Below are positions 1-5,801 of a DNA stretch of 8,930 nucleotides, in pieces. Below the pieces are notes generated by a model. The model did not search any database. It saw only the letters and a list, made by a program, of their open reading frames with translations, and was not told where the DNA came from. The DNA is taken from assembly GCA_937959375.1 (NCBI GenBank), contig CALGLS010000188.1, positions 1 through 8,930 on the forward strand, given 5' to 3'. Within the stretch, counting starts at the first letter, position 1. Every line of letters starts with the position of its first letter. Source of the DNA: an uncultured Saprospiraceae bacterium. GTDB lineage: Bacteria; Bacteroidota; Bacteroidia; Chitinophagales; Saprospiraceae. A program made the position numbers and the translations under genes.

Positions 1-1
1 G

Positions 2-295
2 GATTTCCAACATGAGGAAGACAACTATAGCGAAAGCGAAACGCCACGCGCGCAACAAAAACTTTATGTCAGTATAGATCGAAAAAAGAGAAAGGGTAAG
101 GAAGTAACTTTGGTAGAAGGCTATGAAGGACCTGAAGATGACCTTAAAAGTTTGGCTAAAATGCTAAAACAAAAATGCGGAGTTGGTGGTTCTGCCAAAG
201 ATGGCGAAATAGTTATCCAAGGTAATAAACGCGATAAGGTGATTGAACTACTTTTGGCGGAGGGCTTTGGTAAGGTGATTCGAAAAGGTGGTTGA
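2..295 (+). CDS. SUI1/YciH-family translation initiation factor, C-terminal part (5' truncated)
   Basis: The reading frame is open from the left edge and stops with TGA at 293-295, giving 97 visible residues; the start lies outside the window. The visible part is a hydrophilic N-terminal stretch, then QKLYVSIDRKKRKGKEVTLV, then a basic core with KMLKQKCGVGGSAKDGEIVI and IQGNKRDKVIELLLAEGFGK. The pattern CGVGGSAKDGEIVIQG followed by a C-terminal helix and GFGKV is typical of the SUI1/eIF1 fold, which in bacteria is represented by YciH. Family members are about 105-115 residues, so only some 10-20 residues should be missing. Known role of the family: ribosome-associated factor affecting start-codon and initiator discrimination; the bacterial protein is non-essential and acts in the cytoplasm. 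A start at the internal TTG at 110 would remove the first beta strand, so it is rejected. The gene converges on the mscS-type gene. I am sure of the family and less sure of the cellular role. Confidence 0.9.
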   Translation, partial: DFQHEEDNYSESETPRAQQKLYVSIDRKKRKGKEVTLVEGYEGPEDDLKSLAKMLKQKCGVGGSAKDGEIVIQGNKRDKVIELLLAEGFGKVIRKGG

Positions 296-298
296 TTG

Positions 299-457
299 GA
301 AAGGTTTGAAGGATTTAAGGAGTGAAGGTTTGAAGGTTTGAAGGACACACATGGTACGTAGCATCTTTGGGACTACTCAAACAAGTGGTTTAATTGATAA
401 AACAAACCTTCTGTTTTTACATCCCTACGACCGAGTATCCTTCAAACCTTAAACCTT
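299..457. repeat. Long imperfect inverted repeat made of GAAGGTTT octamers, between convergent genes
   Basis: From 299 to 345 the plus strand is a run of degenerate GAAGGTTT units, the clearest being at 324-331 and 332-339 with a partial copy at 340-345. The segment 438-457 is the reverse complement of 325-345 except for one bulged base, so about 20 base pairs can form around a 92-nt loop. It fills the gap between two convergent genes, so bidirectional transcription end or mRNA 3'-end protection is a plausible role. There is no GC-rich stem or clean T tract, so a simple intrinsic terminator is not certain. No gene is visible in 296-467. Confidence 0.6.
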
Positions 458-467
458 GCCCCTTCCA

Positions 468-1286
468 CTAATCTCCAATCTTCCCAAGTTCAATCCCCTC
501 AGAGTAAGCCACCTGAACTTCATGTTTATGAAAAGCGTTTTTAATCAACTGATGTGCTTCAAAAGTAACTTCCCAATAATCGTCAGGTAAGGCATAGGGA
601 CGAACTGCAAGTATAATGTTGTGACTATCAAACTCTAGGATACCAACCTCTGGTGCTGGATCTTTTAAAACCTTCGGAATGGTATTCAATTCCTTAATTA
701 TAATTTCCTTTATTCTCGGAAAACTTTCTGCGTAAGGCATAGATACTTGCAACTCGATTCGTGTCGACCCCTTGGTTGAGAAATTAGTTACAATATTATC
801 AATGATCTGACCATTCGGAATGATTAGTAATTTTTTGCCTGGTGTTCCCAACAAGGTATTAAAGATTTGAATCTCTTCTACTTTTCCAAACTTCTCTCCT
901 ACTTCGATCCAATCACCAACTCGATAAGGTTTGAAAAACAAGATGATTATACCAGCCGCAAAATTCCCCAAACTTCCTTGCAAAGCTAAGCCAATGGCAA
1001 ATCCACCTGCCGCCAAAAGTGCCACAAAAGATGCCGTCTCAATTCCAACCTTACTTGCCACAGCTAAAAGCAACAATACTTTAAGGGCAATACTCAAAAC
1101 AGAAACTAAAAAAGGTGTGATTTCAGGACTAAATTTCGCAGTTACCAAAGCCTTATTGGCGACAAAGCAAATCTTTTTGATGATCCAAAAACCAACAACC
1201 AACATTACAATCGCCAGTAATAAGCTTGGTGCATATTCAATGGCCATATCCATAATCTTATCCAAATACGTTGTTGCTTCTTCCAT
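468..1286 (-). CDS. MscS-family small-conductance mechanosensitive ion channel
   Basis: A complete 272-residue protein, close in length to E. coli MscS (286). Inner-membrane channel that opens under membrane tension to release solutes after hypo-osmotic shock; the family forms heptamers. Hydrophobic helices are visible at about 19-37, 58-78 and 84-118. The third carries the Gly/Ala-packed pore pattern AAGGFAIGLALQGSLGNFAAG split around residues 92-112, including the QG kink (103-104). It is followed by the beta domain with FKPYRVGDWIEVG (118-130), a GKVEEIQIFNT segment (134-144) and the IPNGQI signature (156-161), then the mixed alpha/beta C-terminal domain. Phe96 sits where E. coli has the pore-constricting Leu105, and Leu100 matches Leu109. 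The usual FPYPQ-like end is replaced by VAYSEG. Start ATG at 1284-1286 has no clear Shine-Dalgarno. The gene is divergent from fhs and convergent with the SUI1 gene. Confidence 0.93.
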   Translation of the reverse strand: MEEATTYLDKIMDMAIEYAPSLLLAIVMLVVGFWIIKKICFVANKALVTAKFSPEITPFLVSVLSIALKVLLLLAVASKVGIETASFVALLAAGGFAIGLALQGSLGNFAAGIIILFFKPYRVGDWIEVGEKFGKVEEIQIFNTLLGTPGKKLLIIPNGQIIDNIVTNFSTKGSTRIELQVSMPYAESFPRIKEIIIKELNTIPKVLKDPAPEVGILEFDSHNIILAVRPYALPDDYWEVTFEAHQLIKNAFHKHEVQVAYSEGIELGKIGD

Positions 1287-1344
1287 AGTGAGGTTTCTAA
1301 TTAATTTAAAAATAGTTAGGATGATTTGAACAAACCATCAGCCG

Positions 1345-1352
1345 CAAAAATA
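1345..1352 (-). promoter_or_regulatory. Candidate -7 box (TATTTTTG) for the mscS-type gene
   Basis: On the minus strand this octamer matches the Bacteroidota housekeeping -7 consensus TAnnTTTG exactly. It would place the transcription start near 1338 and give a leader of about 50 nt. No TTG/TTTG -33 element is seen at the expected 17-23 bp upstream, so this is only half a promoter, and in AT-rich DNA such matches occur by chance. Confidence 0.25.
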
Positions 1353-1361
1353 AAAAATTAA

Positions 1362-1392
1362 TTGAGTTTTAAGCTTAAGTAAGTACTTTTTG
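1362..1392 (+). promoter_or_regulatory. Candidate fhs promoter (TTG - 19 bp - TACTTTTTG)
   Basis: TTG at 1362-1364 is followed after 19 bp by TACTTTTTG at 1384-1392. This resembles the Bacteroidota -33/-7 promoter (TTG, about 19 bp, TAnnTTTG), but the -7 box has one extra T or, read as an octamer, one mismatch. It predicts a leader of about 110 nt before fhs. The perfect palindrome TTAAGCTTAA (1369-1378) lies in the spacer. The rest of the 222-bp divergent gap shows no gene or riboswitch that I recognise. Confidence 0.25.
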
Positions 1393-1508
1393 AGGTTGCT
1401 AAAGTGGATTACCTACCTAAAGTTATGGACAACTGCTAAAACAAATGGTTCTATACCTTGGTTTTTCAAAAATATTAATCAAATTTACGATCTAAAATTT
1501 ATCAAAAC

Positions 1509-3176
1509 ATGACGGATATAGAAATTGCAAGAACGATTAGCCTGAATCACATTCGTGAAATCGGGAAAACAATCAACATTTCAGAAGATGACATGCTCCT
1601 TTACGGAAAGTATAAGGCGAAGCTTCCGCTAAATTTGATTGACAAAAAGAAAGTAGCCCAAAGCAACCTAATTTTGGTAACTGCTATCTCTCCTACTCCT
1701 GCTGGTGAAGGAAAAACAACCACCTCTATCGGACTCTCTGAGGGACTTAATCGTATCGGCAAGCCAACTATTGTGGTATTACGCGAACCTTCGCTAGGGC
1801 CTGTCTTTGGCATCAAAGGTGGCGCAACTGGTGGTGGCTATTCACAGGTATTACCGATGGAAGATATCAATCTGCATTTTACAGGTGACTTCGCTGCCGT
1901 TGAAAAAGCACACAACCTTTTAGCAGCTTTGATTGACAACAATATTCAAAGTAAAACGCGTTCACTAAATATTGATGCGCGAACTGTTTTGTGGAAACGA
2001 GTCATGGACATGAACGATCGCTCCTTGCGAAATATCGTGATTGGCTTAGGAGGTACGGGTTCTGGAATTCCTCGTGAAACTTCATTCGACATCACTGCCG
2101 CTTCCGAGATTATGGCCATTCTTTGTTTGGCAGATGATCTGCAAGATTTGAAGAAGCGACTAGGAAATATATTTGTTGGTTTTACTTATGATAAAAAACC
2201 AATTTATGCCAAAGATTTAAACGCAAATGGTGCTATGGCCGCACTGCTTAAAGACGCCATCCAACCTAACTTAGTACAAACTATTGAAGGCAACCCTGCC
2301 ATCATTCACGGAGGTCCATTCGCAAACATTGCACAAGGAACCAACACTGTGATTGCAACACGAATGGGTATGTCTCTTTCTAACTATGTGGTGACTGAAG
2401 CGGGATTTGGTGCGGACCTTGGAGCTGAAAAATTCTTAGACATCAAATGCGTTAGTGCGGGGCTTTCGCCAAAAGCAGTTGTACTCGTAGCAACGGTCCG
2501 AGCTTTAAAATACCATGGCGGTGGCGATCTTAAAAATCTTAAAGAGCCGAATGTAGAAGCAGTTGTAAAAGGGCTTGCCAATTTAGAAAAGCATCTTGAA
2601 AATATCGCACAATTCAATCTACAGCCTGTTGTTTCAATCAATAAATTTGTGTCAGATACGGATGAAGAGATTAAGGCCATTCAAGCGCATTGTGCTAAAC
2701 TAGGTGTTAAAGCTGTCGTCGCAAATGTATGGGCTGAAGGTGGAAAAGGTGCGGAAGACTTAGCACATGCTGTCGTGGAAGCTGTTGAAAATTCAAAAGG
2801 TAAGTTTACTCCAATGTACGATTGGGAGGCATCAGTTGAAGATAAAATTAATGCCATTGCAACTAAAGTATACGGTGCAACTGGTGTAGAATTTACTCCA
2901 AAAGCAAAAGCGAACTTAAGAAGAATTGCACGACTTGGTCTTGAACACCTTCCTGTTTGTATTGCCAAAACGCAGAAGTCACTTTCAGATGATCCTAAGT
3001 TATTGGGACGTCCTACTGATTTCTTTATCACTGTTCGTGAAATAGAGATTGCCGCTGGTGCAGGATTTTTAGTCCCCATTACTGGTAACATTATGCGTAT
3101 GCCAGGATTACCTGCAACGCCTTCTTCCGAGTTGATTGATATTGATGCGGATGGAAATATTAGTGGCCTATTCTAA
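1509..3176 (+). CDS. fhs: Formate--tetrahydrofolate ligase (10-formyl-THF synthetase)
   Basis: A complete 555-residue protein, the usual family length. It catalyses the ATP-dependent joining of formate to tetrahydrofolate to give 10-formyl-THF and ADP plus phosphate, feeding one-carbon units to purine and formyl-Met synthesis in the cytosol. The family is homotetrameric. Visible signatures: a P-loop TPAGEGKTT (residues 63-71), the glycine-rich family signature GIKGGATGGGY (101-111), and VATVRALKYHGG in the middle of the protein, matching the second FTHFS signature. A C-terminal segment with GNIMRMPGLP is also typical. Start ATG 1509 gives MTDIEIARTISLNHI, which matches the expected N-terminal helix; no clear Shine-Dalgarno is present. 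The gene stands alone: folD or other folate genes are not in the window. It is divergent from the mscS-type gene and convergent with the aspartic protease. No truncation or lost motif is seen. Confidence 0.98.
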   Translation: MTDIEIARTISLNHIREIGKTINISEDDMLLYGKYKAKLPLNLIDKKKVAQSNLILVTAISPTPAGEGKTTTSIGLSEGLNRIGKPTIVVLREPSLGPVFGIKGGATGGGYSQVLPMEDINLHFTGDFAAVEKAHNLLAALIDNNIQSKTRSLNIDARTVLWKRVMDMNDRSLRNIVIGLGGTGSGIPRETSFDITAASEIMAILCLADDLQDLKKRLGNIFVGFTYDKKPIYAKDLNANGAMAALLKDAIQPNLVQTIEGNPAIIHGGPFANIAQGTNTVIATRMGMSLSNYVVTEAGFGADLGAEKFLDIKCVSAGLSPKAVVLVATVRALKYHGGGDLKNLKEPNVEAVVKGLANLEKHLENIAQFNLQPVVSINKFVSDTDEEIKAIQAHCAKLGVKAVVANVWAEGGKGAEDLAHAVVEAVENSKGKFTPMYDWEASVEDKINAIATKVYGATGVEFTPKAKANLRRIARLGLEHLPVCIAKTQKSLSDDPKLLGRPTDFFITVREIEIAAGAGFLVPITGNIMRMPGLPATPSSELIDIDADGNISGLF

Positions 3177-3180
3177 TTAA

Positions 3181-3255
3181 GTTAGAGTTTCAATGACAGT
3201 TTCAGTGAATGCTCAATTATTACGGATTCACTGAAACTGAAACTTTGATTCTAAC
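3181..3255. terminator. Bidirectional terminator-like inverted repeat between fhs and the aspartic protease
   Basis: Arms 3181-3210 and 3226-3255 are each 30 nt around a 15-nt loop. The inner 14 bp (3197-3210 with 3226-3239) pair perfectly, and the outer ends GTTAGA and TCTAAC also pair, with a mismatched middle. The words TTTCA/TGAAAC recur inside each arm. Placed just after the fhs stop and just before (downstream of) the protease stop on the other strand, it could end transcription from both sides. The stem is not GC-rich and the T-rich tail is weak, so the terminator call is by position and size. Confidence 0.6.
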
Positions 3256-3272
3256 TTTGATTTTAAATCCGC

Positions 3273-4268
3273 TCAACGTTCTGAAGCTAAAACATCAAGC
3301 GCTCCTGTTTGTTCTGGCAAAACATTATTCCAAATATACATCGTCTTCTCCGCATAATTGATAGAAAATTTCTGAGAAGCAAGAAACGGATATCCCAAAA
3401 TTCCATCTAACTTAATTCCATAGATATTATTCATGGCTTCCATGTCCATTACCACATAAGGCATGTTCGAGTAGTTTTTTCTTCTTACGATTGTTTGTTC
3501 TATCACCACTTGCTGTGAACTAAGCGTTTCTTCATTTACACCTCTTACATTGATGCTTTCTTCTTTTTCAAAATTAATATGGGGCGCTAACTTTTCATAG
3601 GCCTTTTTACTAAGTAAATTAACTTCCGCTCCCGTATCAACTCCAAACCTTAATTTCTTCCCTCCCACTTTTGCAACAATTACTATGAAATGCTTTTGCA
3701 TTGTAAATGGAATAAATCCAGTTGGTTTAATTTTCTGTGGATAGATTCCTTTTACTGGATCTAAGAGCAACATCTCCTTTCTTTGATAATCTAAAAAAAC
3801 TTCATAGTCTTGAACCTGTTCATAACCAATCATACCGGCTACCTTGTGTTGTTTACTAGATTCAATATGACTGAGATCAAGAAAATAAGCGTTGACACGA
3901 TTTGAAATAACATTGCCAATTCTGAATTCGGGGATCACCACATTTTGCATACTTATATTCCCAGTAATATCTGTCGCAAACGTATCAGAAGAATCAGCTG
4001 ACACTTGCCGATTTAACAGTAAAGAAGGTGCGCCAGTATCAAGTACAAAACTATCTTGTTGCCCACTCATATTTGCGGTTAGAAAAATTAGACCTCCCCT
4101 CAAGTCGAAAGGAATATAGTCATCTTGCAAAGCCGTTTTGTTCTTAGCTTTTTTTAATAATCGTTTATTGTTGTTTTGTTTTACAGTGACAGGATCTAAC
4201 AACTGCAGTTGAGATTCAGCGCTAAAGCTAAATAAGAAAAGGATAAGGGTGAAGAATAGTTTTCTCAT
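3273..4268 (-). CDS. Secreted retropepsin-like aspartic protease with two DTGA half-sites
   Basis: A complete 331-residue protein. Residues 1-19 are a signal peptide (MRKLFF then a hydrophobic run, ending SAESQ), so it is exported to the periplasm or cell surface. The mature part is two repeats of a retropepsin-like half. Half 1: IPF at 52-54, FVLDTGAPSLLLN at 74-86, VAGMIGYE at 143-150, FLDYQRKEMLLLD at 158-170. Half 2: IPF at 186-188, FGVDTGAEVNLLS at 208-220, DGILGYPFL at 288-296, FSINYAEKTMYIW at 301-313. Each half thus carries the catalytic DTG, the hydrophobic-hydrophobic-Gly element and a matching last strand, so one chain could form the whole two-aspartate active site, as in pepsin. 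No PDZ domain or T9SS sorting domain follows. Substrate unknown. The start at 4268 is fixed by the signal peptide. The minus-strand ORF upstream ends 43 bp away. Confidence 0.85.
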   Translation of the reverse strand: MRKLFFTLILFLFSFSAESQLQLLDPVTVKQNNNKRLLKKAKNKTALQDDYIPFDLRGGLIFLTANMSGQQDSFVLDTGAPSLLLNRQVSADSSDTFATDITGNISMQNVVIPEFRIGNVISNRVNAYFLDLSHIESSKQHKVAGMIGYEQVQDYEVFLDYQRKEMLLLDPVKGIYPQKIKPTGFIPFTMQKHFIVIVAKVGGKKLRFGVDTGAEVNLLSKKAYEKLAPHINFEKEESINVRGVNEETLSSQQVVIEQTIVRRKNYSNMPYVVMDMEAMNNIYGIKLDGILGYPFLASQKFSINYAEKTMYIWNNVLPEQTGALDVLASER

Positions 4269-4311
4269 AGTGGGGAACGAATTAGTCTACCGCTTAGAGA
4301 TAACTGAGCAG

Positions 4312-4494
4312 TCAGACTTTCTTCAAACGAAAAAATCGTTGAAGAAAGCTTGACACCTCACAGTATGTCTCAATGAGACACCATTTGTTTTCTGGCCTTT
4401 GGGATGCAATAAATAATAAAGTTCGCCTCACCATTGCATATTCCTCTAAAACAGGCACTTCTAAATAGTATGTTATACAGTATGTTTGTTTCAT
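4312..4494 (-). CDS. Doubtful small hypothetical protein (60 aa)
   Basis: ATG at 4492-4494 to TGA at 4312-4314. The product begins MKQTYCITYYLEVPVLEEY and ends FLQRFFRLKKV, with no signal peptide, no convincing membrane helix and three cysteines. I recognise no family. In its favour: it fills much of a 346-bp gap, lies in the same direction as the genes on both sides, and follows the strong terminator. Against it: there is no ribosome binding site or promoter match, and three dyads or repeats lie inside it (the palindrome at 4366-4380, the stem-loop at 4317-4348 and the octamer repeat at 4467-4486), which suggests regulatory or structural DNA instead. It could be a leader region for the protease gene. 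Confidence 0.3.
   Translation of the reverse strand: MKQTYCITYYLEVPVLEEYAMVRRTLLFIASQRPENKWCLIETYCEVSSFLQRFFRLKKV
4317..4348. repeat. Stem-loop, 13 bp with one bulge
   Basis: CTTTCTTCAAACGA (4317-4330) pairs with TCGTTGAAGAAAG (4336-4348) apart from one bulged A, around a short A-rich loop (T-rich on the minus strand). On the minus strand it covers the last codons of the doubtful small ORF and lies 48 nt upstream of the protease start, so it may sit in the protease leader. No T tract follows it on either strand, so it is not an obvious terminator. Confidence 0.5.
4366..4380. repeat. Perfect dyad TGTCTCAATGAGACA
   Basis: Seven-base arms TGTCTCA and TGAGACA flank one central base. The size and symmetry are those of a dimer-binding operator, about 100 bp upstream of the protease start. 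It also lies inside the doubtful ORF, so it may be a chance palindrome in coding sequence. Confidence 0.3.
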
Positions 4495-4550
4495 TCGCTC
4501 TATCCGATAGATAGAACTATTGTTAATATATCAATGACTTTGCCAGAAAT

Positions 4551-4589
4551 AAAAAAGCGCGCTGAACCAAGTGGTCAGCGCGCTTTTTT
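4551..4589. terminator. Strong rho-independent terminator (bidirectional)
   Basis: The arms AAAAAAGCGCGCTGA (4551-4565) and TCAGCGCGCTTTTTT (4575-4589) are perfect 15-nt complements around a 9-nt loop. The stem core is GCGCGCTGA, flanked by A6 and T6, so it reads as an intrinsic terminator on both strands. It lies 25 bp beyond the stop of the T9SS-protein gene (minus strand) and should end that transcription unit. It also isolates the protease region from the sigma-factor region. Confidence 0.92.
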
Positions 4590-4614
4590 AAGGATTTATT
4601 AAGCCCCTTATTAA

Positions 4615-5646
4615 CTATCGTTTCATAATTCTTTCTGTAAAGATCTGATTATCATTTTCAAGCGTAATGAAGTATACACCTACTGGAAAGGCAGCTAATG
4701 AAAAGTCGAGATTAATCAAACCATTATGGAAATCAATCTTTTGTGAATTCAACAACTGGCCATAAGCATCAAACAAGTAAATTGAGATATCTTTGCGCTG
4801 TGGCCCTACCAAATTAATATTTACGAGGTCAGATGTTGGGTTTGGAAACAAAGCTAAACGCGATATTTCTTCAACATTCTCAACTGGAAGTGGATCTCCT
4901 GAATCACCAAAAAAGGAAACGGAACAATCATCTTCGTTGACTCGGAAGTTCCATAAGTGTTCATTCAAACAACCATTCTGACAGTTTTCCCAAGCATATC
5001 GAAAAATGAATTCAAGATAACCTTGATCCGAAAAGTCTTTGTAAGTGATGTCCTTTTCAACATCTAAAACAAGTTCTTCATCTTCGCTAAAAACGATTCC
5101 ATCAACATTGTTGAATTCTTGTAGCAACGGAGCAATATTCATAGGCATATCCGATTCGAAATGAATGGCTAAATAAGACGCACCTAATTCTTCTACAAAC
5201 TCAACAGCAGGGTCGTAACTGAATCGCAAATCTAAAGAATCAACCCAAAGGTCGCAGGTTGCATTTCCTGAAAGTAACAAACCATTTTCCCAATTCCTAA
5301 CCCAAGCAAAAGAAGTATCTGCATAAAGAACAAAGCTGTTAGTCAGTGGATCACCAAGTGCATGTACATTAAAAAATTCAACCACCTCATCTCTAGCTGG
5401 CAAATCATACGCTTGATATAAGGCAACTAGCGCATCGTGAATTTTTTCTTTATGGACTTCTGCAATAATTACTTCACTGGTATCTGGATGATTGGTTTCA
5501 TAAAGATTCCTAAGTGCTAATTTTGAGGCATCAAATTCGTAGAATGCGCGCAAAGAATCAGGAGCCTCACAAGACGAGGAAACTGTTTGGGCATGTATGC
5601 CAATGCAAAAAGATAAAAATAGGAAAAGTGTATAGATTCGTTTCAT
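4615..5646 (-). CDS. Secreted protein with T9SS type A C-terminal sorting domain
   Basis: The product is 343 residues from the ATG at 5644-5646; a start 12 bp further out (5658) is also open. I prefer the inner one because it gives a standard signal peptide, MKRIYTLFLFLSFCIGIHAQ. The last 80 or so residues are a type A sorting domain: LALFPNPTSD, then SIYLFDAYGQLL, then FPVGVYFITLENDNQ and a basic end ERIMKR. This directs export through the Por/type IX system, with the domain normally cleaved and the protein attached to the surface or released. The middle region has five cysteines after the signal peptide (CEAP, ATCDLW, ENCQNGCLNEH, DDCSV) that could form disulfides. I recognise no enzyme domain, so the function is unknown. 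It is codirectional with the sigma/barrel module 155 bp upstream and could be its last gene, and it is followed by the strong terminator. Confidence 0.85.
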   Translation of the reverse strand: MKRIYTLFLFLSFCIGIHAQTVSSSCEAPDSLRAFYEFDASKLALRNLYETNHPDTSEVIIAEVHKEKIHDALVALYQAYDLPARDEVVEFFNVHALGDPLTNSFVLYADTSFAWVRNWENGLLLSGNATCDLWVDSLDLRFSYDPAVEFVEELGASYLAIHFESDMPMNIAPLLQEFNNVDGIVFSEDEELVLDVEKDITYKDFSDQGYLEFIFRYAWENCQNGCLNEHLWNFRVNEDDCSVSFFGDSGDPLPVENVEEISRLALFPNPTSDLVNINLVGPQRKDISIYLFDAYGQLLNSQKIDFHNGLINLDFSLAAFPVGVYFITLENDNQIFTERIMKR

Positions 5647-5671
5647 ATGAATTAGCATTCTAAATATTGTT

Positions 5672-5691
5672 GAAGTTTGTTAATAAACTTC
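5672..5691. repeat. Dyad GAAGTTTGTTAATAAACTTC upstream of the T9SS gene
   Basis: Perfect 7-bp arms GAAGTTT and AAACTTC flank six bases. It lies 26 bp upstream of the preferred start (14 bp from the outer start), a position suited to an operator or to a leader hairpin that limits translation. AT-rich sequence gives such dyads by chance, so the role is unproven. Confidence 0.4.
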
Positions 5692-5735
5692 TTAACCATT
5701 AAAGTAGTTTTGTCTAAGAGAGAAATTACCTTTTC

Positions 5736-5750
5736 TGCCTACAGCAGGCA
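5736..5750. repeat. Short inverted repeat TGCCTACAGCAGGCA
   Basis: Five-base arms TGCCT and AGGCA surround a five-base loop, with TTTT before and AAA after. It lies in the 155-bp gap downstream of the barrel gene stop. It resembles the TGCCT...AGGCA intergenic palindromes I remember as common in Bacteroidota genomes, but I cannot verify its copy number here. It could weakly attenuate or process a sigma-barrel-T9SS transcript. Confidence 0.4.
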
Positions 5751-5801
5751 AAAGCAGGAATCTTTCTTTCTTCAGTTTTTCGGTCTTCAAACTAACGCTT
5801 C

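Noticed and set aside
299..345. CRISPR or minisatellite array
   Set aside because: Units are 8 bp, degenerate and without spacers; the copy on the opposite strand fits an inverted repeat.
121..348. 75-codon open frame on the minus strand
   Set aside because: It is antisense to the SUI1 gene and extends into the octamer repeat; no start signal is visible.
1000..1002. Phe at the MscS pore constriction (Leu105 in E. coli) as an unusual channel
   Set aside because: A GFAIGLALQ pore segment is, as far as I recall, common among MscS homologs, so this is ordinary variation.
931..1329. 132-codon open frame on the plus strand
   Set aside because: It lies antisense to the MscS-type gene, whose conserved motifs are clear; its product is a Lys/Ala-rich shadow with no family likeness.
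1287..1508. Folate-type riboswitch upstream of fhs
   Set aside because: I see no conserved paired core; tetrahydrofolate riboswitches are known mainly from Firmicutes.
2384..3091. Two open frames on the minus strand inside fhs
   Set aside because: They are antisense shadows of an intact, highly conserved enzyme; the products look like Ser/Thr-rich reverse-strand translations.
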